Counted from the first letter of the stretch, positions 27,193 through 38,484 are shown. The stretch: DNA of 51,103 bases from Paenibacillus timonensis (GCF_009725205.1 NZ_WNZY01000032.1:1-51103), one strand, 5' to 3'. Notes: generated from the sequence alone by a model not told the origin. Made by a program: numbers and translations.

Positions 27193-29268
27193 TTAGTCCA
27201 TCCACCAACGCTTCAAGTCGTTCCACCAGGAATGGCTTTCCTTCTTCTCCTCCTCGGCTGGAGGCGGAAGCGGTTCGGATTCACCCTCCCCATGTGCGGT
27301 GCAGAATTCCGTTGGCTCGGTCCCTTGAACGAACACTTCCAGCTTCTTATCCGGGCAATCCTTCGTGGCCAGCAGCCCCGTTTCCGGATCAATATACACA
27401 CTGACCACCCCATCGGGGATCGGAAAAATCTTCGGTGGTACCTTTTCCAGCGCCTTCTCCGTGTACTTGGCGAAGATCGGCGCAGCTTTCCGCGATTCGG
27501 TTGTGCCCAGCGTTTTGCCTTTGTCGTAGCCGACCCAAACCGCCGTCGACAGCTCCGGCGTAAAGCCGACGAGCCAGGCGTCCGTGCTGGTCGTTCCGGT
27601 CTTACCGGCGACAGGTCGTTTAATTTCGTTCGAGACGCGGTTGCCCGTGCCCCCGGTTTCAAACACGCTTTCCATCAGATGCGTCAGCACGTAGGCAGCG
27701 GAGGGCTCGACGACCTGCTCGTTTTTGGCTGGCTTGGCTTCATATAACACGCGTCCGCTGGCATCGGTGATTTTCAGCACCGCCACCGGCTTGACGCTGC
27801 GGCCTTGATTGCTGATGACGGCGAACGCCGTAGCCATCTCGAACGGACTGACCGGCGATGTGCCAAGTGCCAGCGAAGGCACGGGTTGCAGCGAGCTGGT
27901 TATGCCCATTTTTCGTCCCATCTCGATGACCTGCTCCGCCCCAACCGTTAAGATCGTATTGACGGCATAGATATTATCCGAGGCCGCGATCGCCTGACGC
28001 ATATCGATATCGCCCAAATACTTGTCGCCAAAGTTCTTGGGGCTATAAGTTTTACGGTTGTCGTCATAGTGGAACAAGGTCGGCTGGCTGCTGAACTTGC
28101 TGGCGCTGGTCATTTTTCTCGAAGAGAGCGCCGTTAGATACATGATCGGCTTAAAGCTGGATCCGGGCTGGCGAGCCCCGGCAAAGACATGGTTGTATTG
28201 ACTCTCCCTATAATTCGCGCCGCCGACCATCGCTTTGACGTAGCCGTTGCGCGGATCGATAGAGATCAGGGCCGCTTCCAACTCTGGGGCGCTCCCAAGC
28301 TCCGAGGCGACCGCCGTCTCCGCTGCCTGCTGTGCATCGGGATCCAGCGTCGTATAGATGTTGAGCCCGCCGTGTTCGAGCAACGTCTCGTCGAAGCCGA
28401 GTTCTCCGACCACCACATTCCGAATATAATCGCGGAAATACGGGGCCTTATCGGTTGGGCTTTGCTGCTTCGGCGATTGGAATTTCAGCAGGGCTTCGTA
28501 CGCCTGGTCGGCTTCCTGCTGCGTGATCTCGCCGGTGGTGACCATTGCGGACAACACGGTCCGCTGACGGTCCTTGGCGTTCTTCATATGATTGAACGGC
28601 GAATAATAGGTGGGGCCTTTCGGAACTCCGGCCAGGAGCGCGCTTTCCGCAAGACTTAGATCCTTGGCCGGCTTGCCGAAATACATCTGAGACGCGGCTT
28701 CAATCCCATATGCGCCGTGCCCGTAGTAGATTTCGTTCAAGTACATACGTAGAATGTCGTCTTTGGAATATTTCATTTCCAGCTGAGCGGTGTACATCGC
28801 TTCCTTGATCTTCCGCGACCAGGTCCGTTCATGCGAGAGGTATAAATTTCGTGCCAGCTGCTGGGTTAAGGTACTAGCTCCCTGAACGGTACCCATTTCC
28901 TTGAGGTTCACGAGAGCGGCCCGGGCCATCCCCTTCATATCGAAACCGAAATGATTGTAAAACTGCCGGTCCTCCGTCGCCAGCGTCGCCTTAACGAGCC
29001 AGGGTGAGATGTTCGACAACTCAACGCTTTCCCGGTTCTTCCCGCCATCGGAGAACACGGCGATCGTCTCCTCTTTGCTGTTGATCAGCTGCGAGTTCCG
29101 GTCTGAATCGGCGAGCGGTAGCTCAGCCTGCCACAAGTAAAGCAACAGGATGCCGGCGGCGCATAGGCCAAGTAATCCGGCGCCGAGGGTAAGCTTAAAC
29201 AGCAGAAGCCACGGACGGCGAGGTTTACGCTTATGTTGATGTCGGTCACTGCGAACGAGTTTCTGCAC
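27193..29268 (-). CDS. pbpG: Bifunctional class A penicillin-binding protein (PBP1A/2c-like)
   Basis: 691 aa. Short basic cytoplasmic tail, one membrane anchor (LTLGAGLLGLCAAGILLLYLW), a GT51 glycosyltransferase domain (EDRQFYNHFGFD, GASTLTQQLARNLYL, NEIYYGHGAYGIEAAS) and a transpeptidase domain with SSFK (Ser370), SDN and KTGTTSTD. The C-terminal region has two cysteines (KDCPD, EFCTA) and a tryptophan-rich tail (SWWNDLKRWWMD). It polymerises and cross-links peptidoglycan. The start is GTG 29268 after AAAGGAGA. The symbol follows synteny with ywhE/pbpG next to speE in B. subtilis, where the protein acts in spore germ cell wall synthesis; that role is inferred here. Confidence 0.9.
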   Translation of the reverse strand: MQKLVRSDRHQHKRKPRRPWLLLFKLTLGAGLLGLCAAGILLLYLWQAELPLADSDRNSQLINSKEETIAVFSDGGKNRESVELSNISPWLVKATLATEDRQFYNHFGFDMKGMARAALVNLKEMGTVQGASTLTQQLARNLYLSHERTWSRKIKEAMYTAQLEMKYSKDDILRMYLNEIYYGHGAYGIEAASQMYFGKPAKDLSLAESALLAGVPKGPTYYSPFNHMKNAKDRQRTVLSAMVTTGEITQQEADQAYEALLKFQSPKQQSPTDKAPYFRDYIRNVVVGELGFDETLLEHGGLNIYTTLDPDAQQAAETAVASELGSAPELEAALISIDPRNGYVKAMVGGANYRESQYNHVFAGARQPGSSFKPIMYLTALSSRKMTSASKFSSQPTLFHYDDNRKTYSPKNFGDKYLGDIDMRQAIAASDNIYAVNTILTVGAEQVIEMGRKMGITSSLQPVPSLALGTSPVSPFEMATAFAVISNQGRSVKPVAVLKITDASGRVLYEAKPAKNEQVVEPSAAYVLTHLMESVFETGGTGNRVSNEIKRPVAGKTGTTSTDAWLVGFTPELSTAVWVGYDKGKTLGTTESRKAAPIFAKYTEKALEKVPPKIFPIPDGVVSVYIDPETGLLATKDCPDKKLEVFVQGTEPTEFCTAHGEGESEPLPPPAEEEKKESHSWWNDLKRWWMD

Positions 29269-29410
29269 GAGGGACTCTCCTTTCCAATCCTAAAGCAAAT
29301 CCGTGCTGCGGTTATCTTTGTTTTAGTATGGGAAAGTTTGGGAGAGATCATTCACGCCAGGAGCGGCAGAGGCACCGATTTCCCGGGAGATGTGTTATTA
29401 TTTTTTCGTT

Positions 29411-29419
29411 TGGTACAAT
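29411..29419 (+). promoter_or_regulatory. Extended -10 promoter element of speE
   Basis: TGGTACAAT carries the TGn extension of a sigma-A -10 box, with no clear -35. It is 59 bases before the speE start. Confidence 0.5.
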
Positions 29420-29477
29420 ATAGGGAATGAAGTTTTGGCGGAAAATACAACGATCTTTATGAAAGAAGGTTGAGAGA

Positions 29478-30305
29478 ATGGAATTATGGTTTACGGAGAA
29501 ACAAACGCCCGTATTTGGGATTACCGCAAAAATACGCGAAACCCTGGTCACCGAACAAACTGAATTTCAGGATTTGGCGATGCTGGACACAGAGGAATTC
29601 GGCCGCATGCTCGTCCTGGACGGCATGGTTATGACGACGATCAGGGATGAGTTTGTGTACCACGAAATGGTGGCGCATCCGGCGCTATTCACCCATCCAA
29701 GTCCGAAGCGCGTGCTCGTGGTTGGCGGCGGGGATGGTGGCGTCATTCGCGAAGTGATCAAGCATCCAGAAGTGGAGCAAGCGGTATTGGTGGAAATCGA
29801 CGGCAAGGTCATCGAGTATTCCAAGAAGTATCTGCCGGAAATCGCCGGAGAGCTGGACAATCCGCGGGTGGACGTGCAGGTGGCTGACGGCTACATGCAT
29901 ATTATTGAAAGCAAAGATCAATACGACGTTATCATGGTCGATTCAACCGAGCCGGTGGGCCCGGCGGCGCCATTATTCGAGCGGGGGTTCTATCAAGGAA
30001 TTTACGAAGCGCTGAAGGACGACGGCATCTTCGTGGCGCAAACCGACAACCCTTGGTTTAAAGCGGATCTGATCCAAAAAGTAAATCAGGACGTCAAGGA
30101 AATCTTCCCGATCGTCCGCGTTTACGGCGCCAATATTCCGACTTATCCCAGCGGGCTGTGGACGTTCACGATGGGGAGCAAGGTCCATGATCCGCTCCAA
30201 GTGGATGAGACGAAGATTCCCGAGTTGGACACGAAATACTATACGCCGCGAATCCATAAGGCGGCCTTCGTGCTGCCTAAATTCGTGGAAGATCTCGTGA
30301 AGTAA
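29478..30305 (+). CDS. speE: Spermidine synthase (polyamine aminopropyltransferase)
   Basis: 275 aa. It transfers the aminopropyl group of decarboxylated S-adenosylmethionine to putrescine. Motifs: [19 protein letters not shown] (nucleotide site), [16 protein letters not shown], and [14 protein letters not shown] with the catalytic aspartate. The ATG follows AAGAAGGTTGAGAG. In B. subtilis and many Bacilli speB (agmatinase) follows; here an unrelated membrane-anchored protein gene does. Confidence 0.96.
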   Translation: MELWFTEKQTPVFGITAKIRETLVTEQTEFQDLAMLDTEEFGRMLVLDGMVMTTIRDEFVYHEMVAHPALFTHPSPKRVLVVGGGDGGVIREVIKHPEVEQAVLVEIDGKVIEYSKKYLPEIAGELDNPRVDVQVADGYMHIIESKDQYDVIMVDSTEPVGPAAPLFERGFYQGIYEALKDDGIFVAQTDNPWFKADLIQKVNQDVKEIFPIVRVYGANIPTYPSGLWTFTMGSKVHDPLQVDETKIPELDTKYYTPRIHKAAFVLPKFVEDLVK

Positions 30306-30466
30306 AGGAGGGGACTAATTCGGGACTTCCTGCTTGTGTTGGTGAAATAAAATATGCCGTACGAACTATAAATGACCGGATTAAAGTATGGTAGTATGAT
30401 TTATGTCACTACTTTCTCATGGGATAAGGCGGGATTGTTATCAAAACGAATAACCCGGCCCGGAGT

Positions 30467-31411
30467 ATGCTAGCGGGCCTTACGATGATTATTGTGGTTA
30501 TGGTGGCGGGTTGGATTTTTTACGGCCGCCCTGACGCTCCATCCGAAGTTTCGACGAACGCACCGGTTCAAGCGCCGGCGGCGGAACAGGGGGAAGCTGC
30601 CGAGGAAACGAATATCGAGGCGGCTGCCAAATCTCCGTATTTGCTGGATCATCTTCCCTTTAAGGAAGAGGAGGTTCTGGCGATTACGGCGGGCGGGAAC
30701 GGGCTGCACGCCAACGTTCCGGCGGAACGGCAGTTTGTCCTCCTGCAATCTCTTCGTTATACAGATATGAAGAGCGCACTTGCGAATCCGATTCCGGCAG
30801 CCTCCCGGAAGCCGATCGTTCTGCAATTCAAGCTGGCGGATACTAACTATGAGCTGACCTATGATTTAACCGGCAATGCCTTTGAGTACCAAGGGAAGTA
30901 CTACTACGCCGACGACCAAGTTCTGCTGTTGATGCAGGGGCTGTTCCACGAGCGGGAGGAGTTGGCCTCGCTGGATACCCTGCTGGAGCGTGCGAGGGTT
31001 GAACAGGAGCAAGCGGGTACCGTAGATCCGGACCCGCTTGCGGCGGAGGATGCCCTGGTGGACGGACTCGATTTCAACGGCTGGGAGCAGCAGCTGGATA
31101 AGGCCAAACCTGAGGATATGGTCTGGACGAAACCCTTTTACGACGATGGCACCGGTCAGGTGAAACAGGCGCGTTTGTTTAAGGACGGAGTACTCGCTTT
31201 GAATCGGATGATTGTCTTTACAAGGTCGGAGCATCAGGCCGCGGACGGTGTGAAGACGGGGATCGGCACGGACGGCGTGACAGCGAAGCTGGGGCCGGAG
31301 GCACTGAAGCTGGTCAGCCGTTGGAGCTACAAAGTTGGCGATTATTTTCGGTTTCATGTGTATTTTGCAGATGGTAAGGTCAAATACCTCGCGTTAAGCC
31401 AGCCCTTATAG
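30467..31411 (+). CDS. Membrane-anchored protein of unknown function
   Basis: 314 aa. One N-terminal membrane segment (MLAGLTMIIVVMVAGWIFYG), a proline/alanine/glutamate-rich linker (about 22-55), then a mainly alpha/beta extracytoplasmic region with no recognised motif. The start is uncertain: ATG 30467 has no well-placed ribosome site (CGGAG is only 1-2 bases upstream), while the reading frame stays open to an ATT at 30434 just behind AAGGCGGG, which would add IVIKTNNPARS-like residues typical of such proteins. A terminator follows, so it forms its own unit between speE and ywiB. Confidence 0.7.
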   Translation: MLAGLTMIIVVMVAGWIFYGRPDAPSEVSTNAPVQAPAAEQGEAAEETNIEAAAKSPYLLDHLPFKEEEVLAITAGGNGLHANVPAERQFVLLQSLRYTDMKSALANPIPAASRKPIVLQFKLADTNYELTYDLTGNAFEYQGKYYYADDQVLLLMQGLFHEREELASLDTLLERARVEQEQAGTVDPDPLAAEDALVDGLDFNGWEQQLDKAKPEDMVWTKPFYDDGTGQVKQARLFKDGVLALNRMIVFTRSEHQAADGVKTGIGTDGVTAKLGPEALKLVSRWSYKVGDYFRFHVYFADGKVKYLALSQPL

Positions 31412-31443
31412 GCTCACGGATAGGCGAAGCCGGATCAGGAGAA

Positions 31444-31473
31444 GGAAGCCGCTGAAGCAGCGGCTTCTTTTTG
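31444..31473 (+). terminator. Intrinsic terminator
   Basis: GAAGCCGCT-GAAGC-AGCGGCTTC stem followed by TTTTTG, 34 bases after the stop of the preceding gene. Confidence 0.85.
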
Positions 31474-31569
31474 ATAGCGAGGCGCGCTGTGCCGCGTATG
31501 TATTGAATTGCCGGGACGAACTGGCTATAGTAGTACAGTAAGGATCGAAGTCGGAAGGAGATTTGCCCT

Positions 31570-31989
31570 ATGCCGGAAACAAAGCCGGTGAGCCTCGTGC
31601 TGACGAGCCGACAGGGAACGGAAGAAACCGCACAGCACCTGCGGGGAAATACCGCTTCCCGGGGCGAGTCCGTGTATATTCGGTATGAAGAGCCTGATCC
31701 AGGGCCGGATGGCGCCAAGACGCGCACGATGATCAAATTATCCGGCGACGAACTGAAAATCATGCGCCACGGCGGCGTGGAGGCCGAGCAAACCTTCCGC
31801 AGCGGATGCCGCCTGCCGGGATTTTACCGCTCCCCCTTCACCCAGTTTAACCTCTCCACAGATACCGTGAAGCTGGAGTCGAGATGGGATGGCAAGGTTG
31901 GTCACGTGGTATGGGAATACGATTTATACGTGTTCGAAGAATTATCGGGACGTTTTGAACTCAGTTTACATATACAGGAGGACGTTTAA
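31570..31989 (+). CDS. ywiB: YwiB-family protein (DUF1934)
   Basis: 139 aa, predicted lipocalin-like beta barrel as in the DUF1934 family (GESVYIRYEEP, TRTMIKLSGDELKIMRHG, VVWEYDLYV). Function is not established. It is immediately upstream of argS: its TAA stop at 31987-31989 abuts the argS ATG at 31990, and the argS ribosome site lies inside its 3' end. The ywiB-argS order matches B. subtilis. AAGGAGAT precedes the ATG. Confidence 0.88.
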   Translation: MPETKPVSLVLTSRQGTEETAQHLRGNTASRGESVYIRYEEPDPGPDGAKTRTMIKLSGDELKIMRHGGVEAEQTFRSGCRLPGFYRSPFTQFNLSTDTVKLESRWDGKVGHVVWEYDLYVFEELSGRFELSLHIQEDV

Positions 31990-33669
31990 ATGCCACACAA
32001 TCCGTTGGAACAAATGAACCAGGCGCTGAAGGAAGCGATTTTGGATGCGATCGTATCCGCAGGTCTGGCGCAGCGGGAGGAAATTCCGGCTATCGTGCTG
32101 GAAGTGCCAAAGGACAAGGCCCACGGCGATTTCGCCACGAATGCGGCCATGCAGCTGTCGCGGATCGCGAAGAAGAACCCGCGCCAAATCGCCGAGGAAA
32201 TCCTCGGCAAGTTGGATCACGGGCAGGCCGGGATTGAGAAGGCGGAGATCGCCGGCCCGGGCTTCATCAATTTTACGTTAAGCAAGAGCTATCTCTATCC
32301 GATTTTGCTGCAAGTGTACCGCGAAGGTGAGAACTATGGCCGTACCGGACTGGGAAATGGGGAAAAGGTGCAGGTCGAGTTCGTCAGCGCCAATCCGACG
32401 GGCAGCCTTCACCTAGGGCATGCCCGGGGTGCGGCTGTGGGCGATGCGCTCTGCAATGTGCTGGATTTTGCCGGTTACGACGTAACGCGCGAATATTATA
32501 TCAATGACGCCGGAAACCAGATCGTCAATATGATCAAATCGATCGAAGCCCGCTACCGTCAGGAGCTTGGACAGGATGTGGAGATGCCGGAAGACGGATA
32601 CCATGGCGAGGACATCAAAGGGTTCGCCAAGGAGCTCGTCGCCGAGCAAGGCGATAAGCTGCTTAGCATGCCGGAGGAAGAGCGGACGGTGTTCCTGCGC
32701 AAATTCGGACTGGATAAAGAGCTTGCGAAGATCCAACGCGACTTGGAGCGCTTCCGGGTTGGCTTCGACGTCTGGTTCAGTGAAACCTCCCTGTACCAAG
32801 ACGGTCAAGTGGAGGCTTCGCTGACCGAGCTGCGCGATAAAGGGCAGACCTATGAGCTGGACGGAGCGACTTGGTTGAAGACTACGGAATACGGAGACGA
32901 CAAAGACCGCGTTTTGGTGAAAAATGACGGATCGTATACGTATTTGACGCCGGACATTGCTTATCATCGCAACAAGTATGACCGCGGCTTTGACCGGATC
33001 ATTAACATCTGGGGCGCCGATCACCATGGGTATATTCCTCGGGTGAAGGCAGCGATGCAGGCGATTGGCAAGGATCCGGAGAAGCTGACCGTTTTGATCG
33101 CACAGATGGTCAGCCTGTTCCAGGACGGCGAGAAGGTGAAAATGTCCAAGCGGACCGGCAAAGCGGTTACGATGGTGGACTTGATGGACGAGGTCGGCGT
33201 CGACCCGATCCGCTATTTCTTTACGATGCGCAGCATGGATTCGCATCTGGACTTTGATATGGACCTGGCCATTTCGACTTCGAACGAAAACCCCGTGTAT
33301 TACGTGCAATATGCGCATGCACGGATCTGCAGCATCTTCCGCCAGGCGGAAGAGCAGGGGATCCAGGTGCCGGCCGCGGAGAGCGTGGATCTCGGCAAGC
33401 TGACCGCCGAGCACGAATACGATCTGCTGCGGAAGCTTGGCGAGCTGCCAGAAGAGATCGGCGTGGCCGCAGAGAACTACGCGCCGCACCGTCTGGTTCG
33501 TTACGTGTATGAACTGGCGGCGCTGTTCCACAGCTATTACCGGGCGGAGCGCGTCATTACGGAAGACGCGGAACAAACGGCAGCGCGTCTCGTACTCCTC
33601 GGCGGGGTGCGCACCGCGCTCGCGAATGTGCTCCGCCTGATCGGCGTGTCTGCTCCGGACAAGATGTAA
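31990..33669 (+). CDS. argS: Arginyl-tRNA synthetase
   Basis: 559 aa class I synthetase. N-terminal Add1 domain (about 1-110), HIGH signature in [20 protein letters not shown]-like [14 protein letters not shown], and a C-terminal helical anticodon-binding domain ([20 protein letters not shown]). The ATG follows CAGGAGGACG and is coupled to the ywiB stop. Converges with the subtilase gene after 111 bases that hold only a weak hairpin (TCCCTT/AAGGGA). Confidence 0.96.
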   Translation: MPHNPLEQMNQALKEAILDAIVSAGLAQREEIPAIVLEVPKDKAHGDFATNAAMQLSRIAKKNPRQIAEEILGKLDHGQAGIEKAEIAGPGFINFTLSKSYLYPILLQVYREGENYGRTGLGNGEKVQVEFVSANPTGSLHLGHARGAAVGDALCNVLDFAGYDVTREYYINDAGNQIVNMIKSIEARYRQELGQDVEMPEDGYHGEDIKGFAKELVAEQGDKLLSMPEEERTVFLRKFGLDKELAKIQRDLERFRVGFDVWFSETSLYQDGQVEASLTELRDKGQTYELDGATWLKTTEYGDDKDRVLVKNDGSYTYLTPDIAYHRNKYDRGFDRIINIWGADHHGYIPRVKAAMQAIGKDPEKLTVLIAQMVSLFQDGEKVKMSKRTGKAVTMVDLMDEVGVDPIRYFFTMRSMDSHLDFDMDLAISTSNENPVYYVQYAHARICSIFRQAEEQGIQVPAAESVDLGKLTAEHEYDLLRKLGELPEEIGVAAENYAPHRLVRYVYELAALFHSYYRAERVITEDAEQTAARLVLLGGVRTALANVLRLIGVSAPDKM

Positions 33670-33780
33670 CTTTCGAGATCTAGAAGCATTGCCTGGACGC
33701 TTTACCTGGCTCCCTTAACCAAAGGGATAATCATGCAAGCAGCGTCGAAGACGACAACACCGATACGGCGTTCTACACAC

Positions 33781-34932
33781 CTAGCTGCTGCTGCGCCCCG
33801 GTTTGGAACGCAACAGGCGCGCCGCGCTGAGCTCGCCGGCGCCGCCGCCTTTGGTTCTGGCCGCTGTGCTGGTTAATGGCTTGGCGGTGCGTCGCAGGCG
33901 CCGTTTGATTTCAGCCGGCTTCATGTCCGGCTTCATGGCAAGCAGCAGGGCAACCGCGCCGCTGACGTGCGATGTCGCCATGGAGGTGCCGCTCATTTCG
34001 CGGTAGCCGCCGCCCAGCCAGGAAGAGCTGATTTTCTCGCCGGGGGCGTAAATATCGATGTTGGGACCGTGGTTGCTGAAGGAGGCGATTTTGCCGTCCT
34101 TGCTGGTCGCACCTACTGAAATCGTTTGAGGGTAGCGCGCCGGGTAATCGGCGCCGCGGCCCTTTTTGTCGTTCCCCGAGGAGGCGACGACAACGATCCC
34201 TGCGTTATGAGCTTTCCGAATGATGTTCTGTAGCGAGGCGCTGTTGCTCTTCATGCCGAAGCTCATATTAACGATGTGCATCCGGTTGCGTACGCACCAG
34301 TCGATGCCCATAATGATATCGGAAACAAAGGCGGAGCCGTTATGGTCAAACGCCTTCACCGGAAAAATTAAGGACCGGGGGGCAACCCCCATCATCCCTT
34401 GCGATCCGCCGGAAGCGGCGATGGTTCCGGCGATATGGGTGCCGTGCCCGTTATCGTCGTACGGTAGACTGATACGATTCAGCAGATTGATCCCTCGGGC
34501 CAGGGAATGGCGTAAATCCGGGTGACTGAAATCGGCCCCTGTATCGATGACGCCAACGCGTACCCGGTAACCAGTGGACATGGACCAGGTTTCCGGGGCA
34601 CCAATTCGCCGTACCCCCCAAGGAATTGCGGTAGTTTGCCCTTTATTAGCCGCTGCCGGGCTATGGACGCTGACAAGGCTGTCTTCTTCGATCCTAAGGC
34701 CAAAGCGGGAGCGGGCTGCCTCCCCCCTCAAACCAAGGGGGCAGATGAGCGCTTGCAGTAGCGATGATGATCGGACGTGCCGCAGCGCGGGATGCTGGCG
34801 CTTGTACTTGAACAATTGCCGTACGCATTCGGCGAAATCAGCCGGGTGCGCAAAGCGGATGATGATACGACCGCTTTTTCCGGAGGCGTCGACATGATCG
34901 TTCAAATACCTGAGGAATCCAGAGTAGTCCAT
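33781..34932 (-). CDS. Subtilisin-like serine protease (S8), no signal peptide
   Basis: 383 aa. The S8 triad is clear: Asp130 in GVIDTGADFSHPD, His163 in NGHGTHIAGT, Ser317 in GTSMATSHVSG; the oxyanion asparagine is in ASSGND. Residues 1-100 form a putative I9-like propeptide (IIIRFAHPADFAECVRQLF). No signal peptide or membrane segment is visible, so it is either an intracellular protease or exported by another route. ATG 34932 follows AGGAGGGG; the longer in-frame start at 35064 has no site. It stands alone between argS (convergent) and rpoE (divergent). Confidence 0.88.
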   Translation of the reverse strand: MDYSGFLRYLNDHVDASGKSGRIIIRFAHPADFAECVRQLFKYKRQHPALRHVRSSSLLQALICPLGLRGEAARSRFGLRIEEDSLVSVHSPAAANKGQTTAIPWGVRRIGAPETWSMSTGYRVRVGVIDTGADFSHPDLRHSLARGINLLNRISLPYDDNGHGTHIAGTIAASGGSQGMMGVAPRSLIFPVKAFDHNGSAFVSDIIMGIDWCVRNRMHIVNMSFGMKSNSASLQNIIRKAHNAGIVVVASSGNDKKGRGADYPARYPQTISVGATSKDGKIASFSNHGPNIDIYAPGEKISSSWLGGGYREMSGTSMATSHVSGAVALLLAMKPDMKPAEIKRRLRRTAKPLTSTAARTKGGGAGELSAARLLRSKPGRSSS

Positions 34933-35156
34933 GTATAAGTAGCCCCTCCTACGAAGCGTGTTGAAGTATAGTATGAGGTTCCCTTTTTCATTGAATGGGG
35001 AAGCGGCCCTGTTTTGCGGAAATGGGCCCGGCTTGCGGTATTTGACGTCAATACGGCGTGTCAAAGTGCAAATCTGGACATAGGATGAAGAGAAGGCCTT
35101 GCGGCTTTCGCCAACCCAGGAGAAGGCCGGGGCCTTCTTTGGGGAAGGATACAGTC

Positions 35157-35190
35157 AAGGAGCGGAGAACCGGGGGTTCTCCGCTCCTTC
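35157..35190. terminator. Long hairpin upstream of rpoE
   Basis: Perfect 15-bp stem AAGGAGCGGAGAACC/GGTTCTCCGCTCCTT with a 3-base loop, followed by CCCTTTT. A shorter palindrome AGAAGGCC-GG-GGCCTTCT lies just upstream at about 35121-35138. The 426-base gap between the subtilase and rpoE holds these hairpins and no gene. They could end an unseen transcript or lie in the rpoE leader; a weak TTGCAA (35228-35233) downstream favours the former. Confidence 0.5.
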
Positions 35191-35358
35191 CCTTTTGGCA
35201 GGCGGGGCTTTGGTGTGTTTTTAAAACTTGCAATTTGGGTCCAAATAGGTTTTACTATTGTGTGATATGGATATGTTAGTGAAGGAAACCGGCCTTAAGG
35301 AGAAGGTTTCATCTTTACTTTATAGTGAACTATTTGCGTGAGAGGAAGTGTCCGTAAC

Positions 35359-35925
35359 GTGAGTACCCCTTTGAATTTGAAAATCGACCCGGAGAAGGTC
35401 CAAGAAATCCCGATGGTCGATTTGGCCTTTATGATTTTGAAAGCGGCAAATACGCCGTACTATTACCGCGACCTTATGAATGAGGTTGCTCAGCTTCGCG
35501 GAATGACGGAAGAGCAAATTAACGGAGCGATTGCGCAGCTTTATACGGAAATAAATATCGATGGACGGTTTGCCTGCGTCGGCACCAACCTATGGGGCTT
35601 GAAGCGCTGGTATCCAATCGAGCGTTCGGAAGATCCGGTCGGCAATTCCAAACGTCCACGCATCATCAATGACGACGACGATGATCTGGACGATGATTTT
35701 GTGGAAGAAGAAGATACGTACGTATCTGACGACGAAGAGGATTACGATGCGATCGACGAGGACACCGAAGACGAGCTGTTCCCGGATGACGACGATGACG
35801 ACGTGGAAGAAGTCGAAGACGAGGAATTGCTGCCTGACGAGGAACTCGAGGACGAGGATGAACTCGCCGAAGAAGAGGAAGAACTCGACGCTGAGGAGGA
35901 TTTCGAGGACAGCGACGAGGATTAA
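35359..35925 (+). CDS. rpoE: RNA polymerase delta subunit
   Basis: 188 aa. Folded N-terminal domain of about 90 residues (IPMVDLAFMILKAANTPYYYRDLMNEVAQL ... GTNLWGLKRWYP, quoted in part) and a disordered, almost purely Asp/Glu C-terminal half, the hallmark of delta. It speeds RNA polymerase recycling in Gram-positive bacteria. GTG 35359 is chosen: AGAGGAAG is 10 bases upstream and homologues start just before LNLKID; the GTG at 35338 has no site. A terminator follows, then pyrG as in B. subtilis. Confidence 0.94.
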   Translation: MSTPLNLKIDPEKVQEIPMVDLAFMILKAANTPYYYRDLMNEVAQLRGMTEEQINGAIAQLYTEINIDGRFACVGTNLWGLKRWYPIERSEDPVGNSKRPRIINDDDDDLDDDFVEEEDTYVSDDEEDYDAIDEDTEDELFPDDDDDDVEEVEDEELLPDEELEDEDELAEEEEELDAEEDFEDSDED

Positions 35926-35967
35926 TTTGCCTCTGGACGGAGAACTCGCAGTTATGAGCACCAAATT

Positions 35968-35995
35968 GGAGGACGGCCTGAGCCGTCCTTTTTTA
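35968..35995 (+). terminator. Intrinsic terminator after rpoE
   Basis: AGGACGGC-CTGA-GCCGTCCT stem followed by TTTTTTA. Confidence 0.9.
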
Positions 35996-36032
35996 TGTCT
36001 TATTTTGTTCAGAGAATGCCTCTCGACTTGAC

Positions 36033-36142
36033 TTGACACGAACAGGGGTAACGGGTAAACTATTGCATGGGCTTATGATTCAAACCTATAATATATGCAT
36101 TTTTTTGAAAGTGCCCCGACCTATTCGGGTGTCACTTTTTTT
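36033..36142 (+). promoter_or_regulatory. pyrG promoter and leader attenuator (CTP-sensing candidate)
   Basis: TTGACA (36033-36038), 17 bases, TAAACT (36056-36061), then GGGCTT at 36069-36074, the expected start point 8 bases after the -10. About 40 bases on is an intrinsic terminator: AAAGTG and CCCGA pair with TCGGG and CACTTT (36108-36138), followed by TTTTTTTG TTTTTTT. In B. subtilis pyrG, transcripts start GGGC; low CTP causes extra G addition, and the G-rich 5' end pairs with the terminator's C-rich 5' arm (here GCCCC) to allow read-through. The elements match that arrangement. A second promoter-like TTGCAT/TATAAT (36063-36092) lies inside the leader. Confidence 0.7.
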
Positions 36143-36261
36143 GTTTTTTTATAGCCTTTTTGGCTATGTTTTACCGGATAATAGGTTACGCTAATGATCT
36201 AAGTTGCCTGGATTTCTGGGATCCCATTTTCATGAACACGTACTACTTTAGGAGGTTTTAG

Positions 36262-37866
<1,605 letters not shown>

Positions 37867-38028
37867 ACACGGATTGACCGCAAGTGCCAGCCCGGGGACA
37901 CTCTGTCAATTATGGGTCAACTGATTTTTTAAGGCTCTTTTTTCCAGTGGAGAAGGGTTTTGCAAATCGGAAGCGAAGTATTTAGGTATGACCAGGATTA
38001 CAGGGTGGACTTGTAGGAGGGCTTTTCG

Positions 38029-38406
38029 GTGGAAGAGAAGAAAGTGTTAATTGTCGACGATCAGAACGGAATCCGCATTTTATTGATGGAAGTGTTCAGC
38101 AGCGAAGGGTATAAAACGTTTCAGGCGGCCAACGGCAAAATGGCTTTGGAAATCGTCCGCAGCGACTCGCCGGATTTGGTGCTTCTCGACATGAAAATCC
38201 CGGGCATGGATGGTTTGGAAATCCTTAAACATATCAAGGAGGCCAATCCGGAGATCAAGGTCATCATGATGACGGCCTACGGCGAGCTCGATATGATCAA
38301 GGAAGCCACAGATCTTGGAGCTCTGATGCATTTTACGAAACCCTTCGACATTGATGAAATGCGCGCAGCGGTCAACATGCAGCTTAAGGGCGGAGCTCGC
38401 CTTTAG
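38029..38406 (+). CDS. spo0F: Sporulation phosphorelay response regulator Spo0F
   Basis: 125 aa receiver domain without an output domain. The phosphorylation site is Asp54 ([11 protein letters not shown]), the same number as in B. subtilis; the acidic pocket is in VDDQNG and the conserved lysine in FTKPFD. It accepts phosphate from sporulation kinases and passes it to Spo0B. GTG 38029 follows TAGGAGGG. The location between pyrG and fbaA is that of B. subtilis spo0F. I found no convincing Spo0A box or sigma-H promoter in the 162-base gap upstream. Confidence 0.95.
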   Translation: MEEKKVLIVDDQNGIRILLMEVFSSEGYKTFQAANGKMALEIVRSDSPDLVLLDMKIPGMDGLEILKHIKEANPEIKVIMMTAYGELDMIKEATDLGALMHFTKPFDIDEMRAAVNMQLKGGARL

Positions 38407-38420
38407 GCGGACCGCGATGA

Positions 38421-38484
38421 AAAGAAGGCCTTCTTTAGAAGAGCGGCGTGGAATCACGCGGTCTCCTAAAGAAGGTCTCTTTTT
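38421..38484 (+). terminator. Intrinsic terminator after spo0F
   Basis: A long stem pairs GAAGGCCTTCTTTAG with CTAAAGAAGGTCTC (G-U pairs allowed), with an inner GCGTG-GAAT-CACGC hairpin, then TTTTTCT. Confidence 0.8.
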
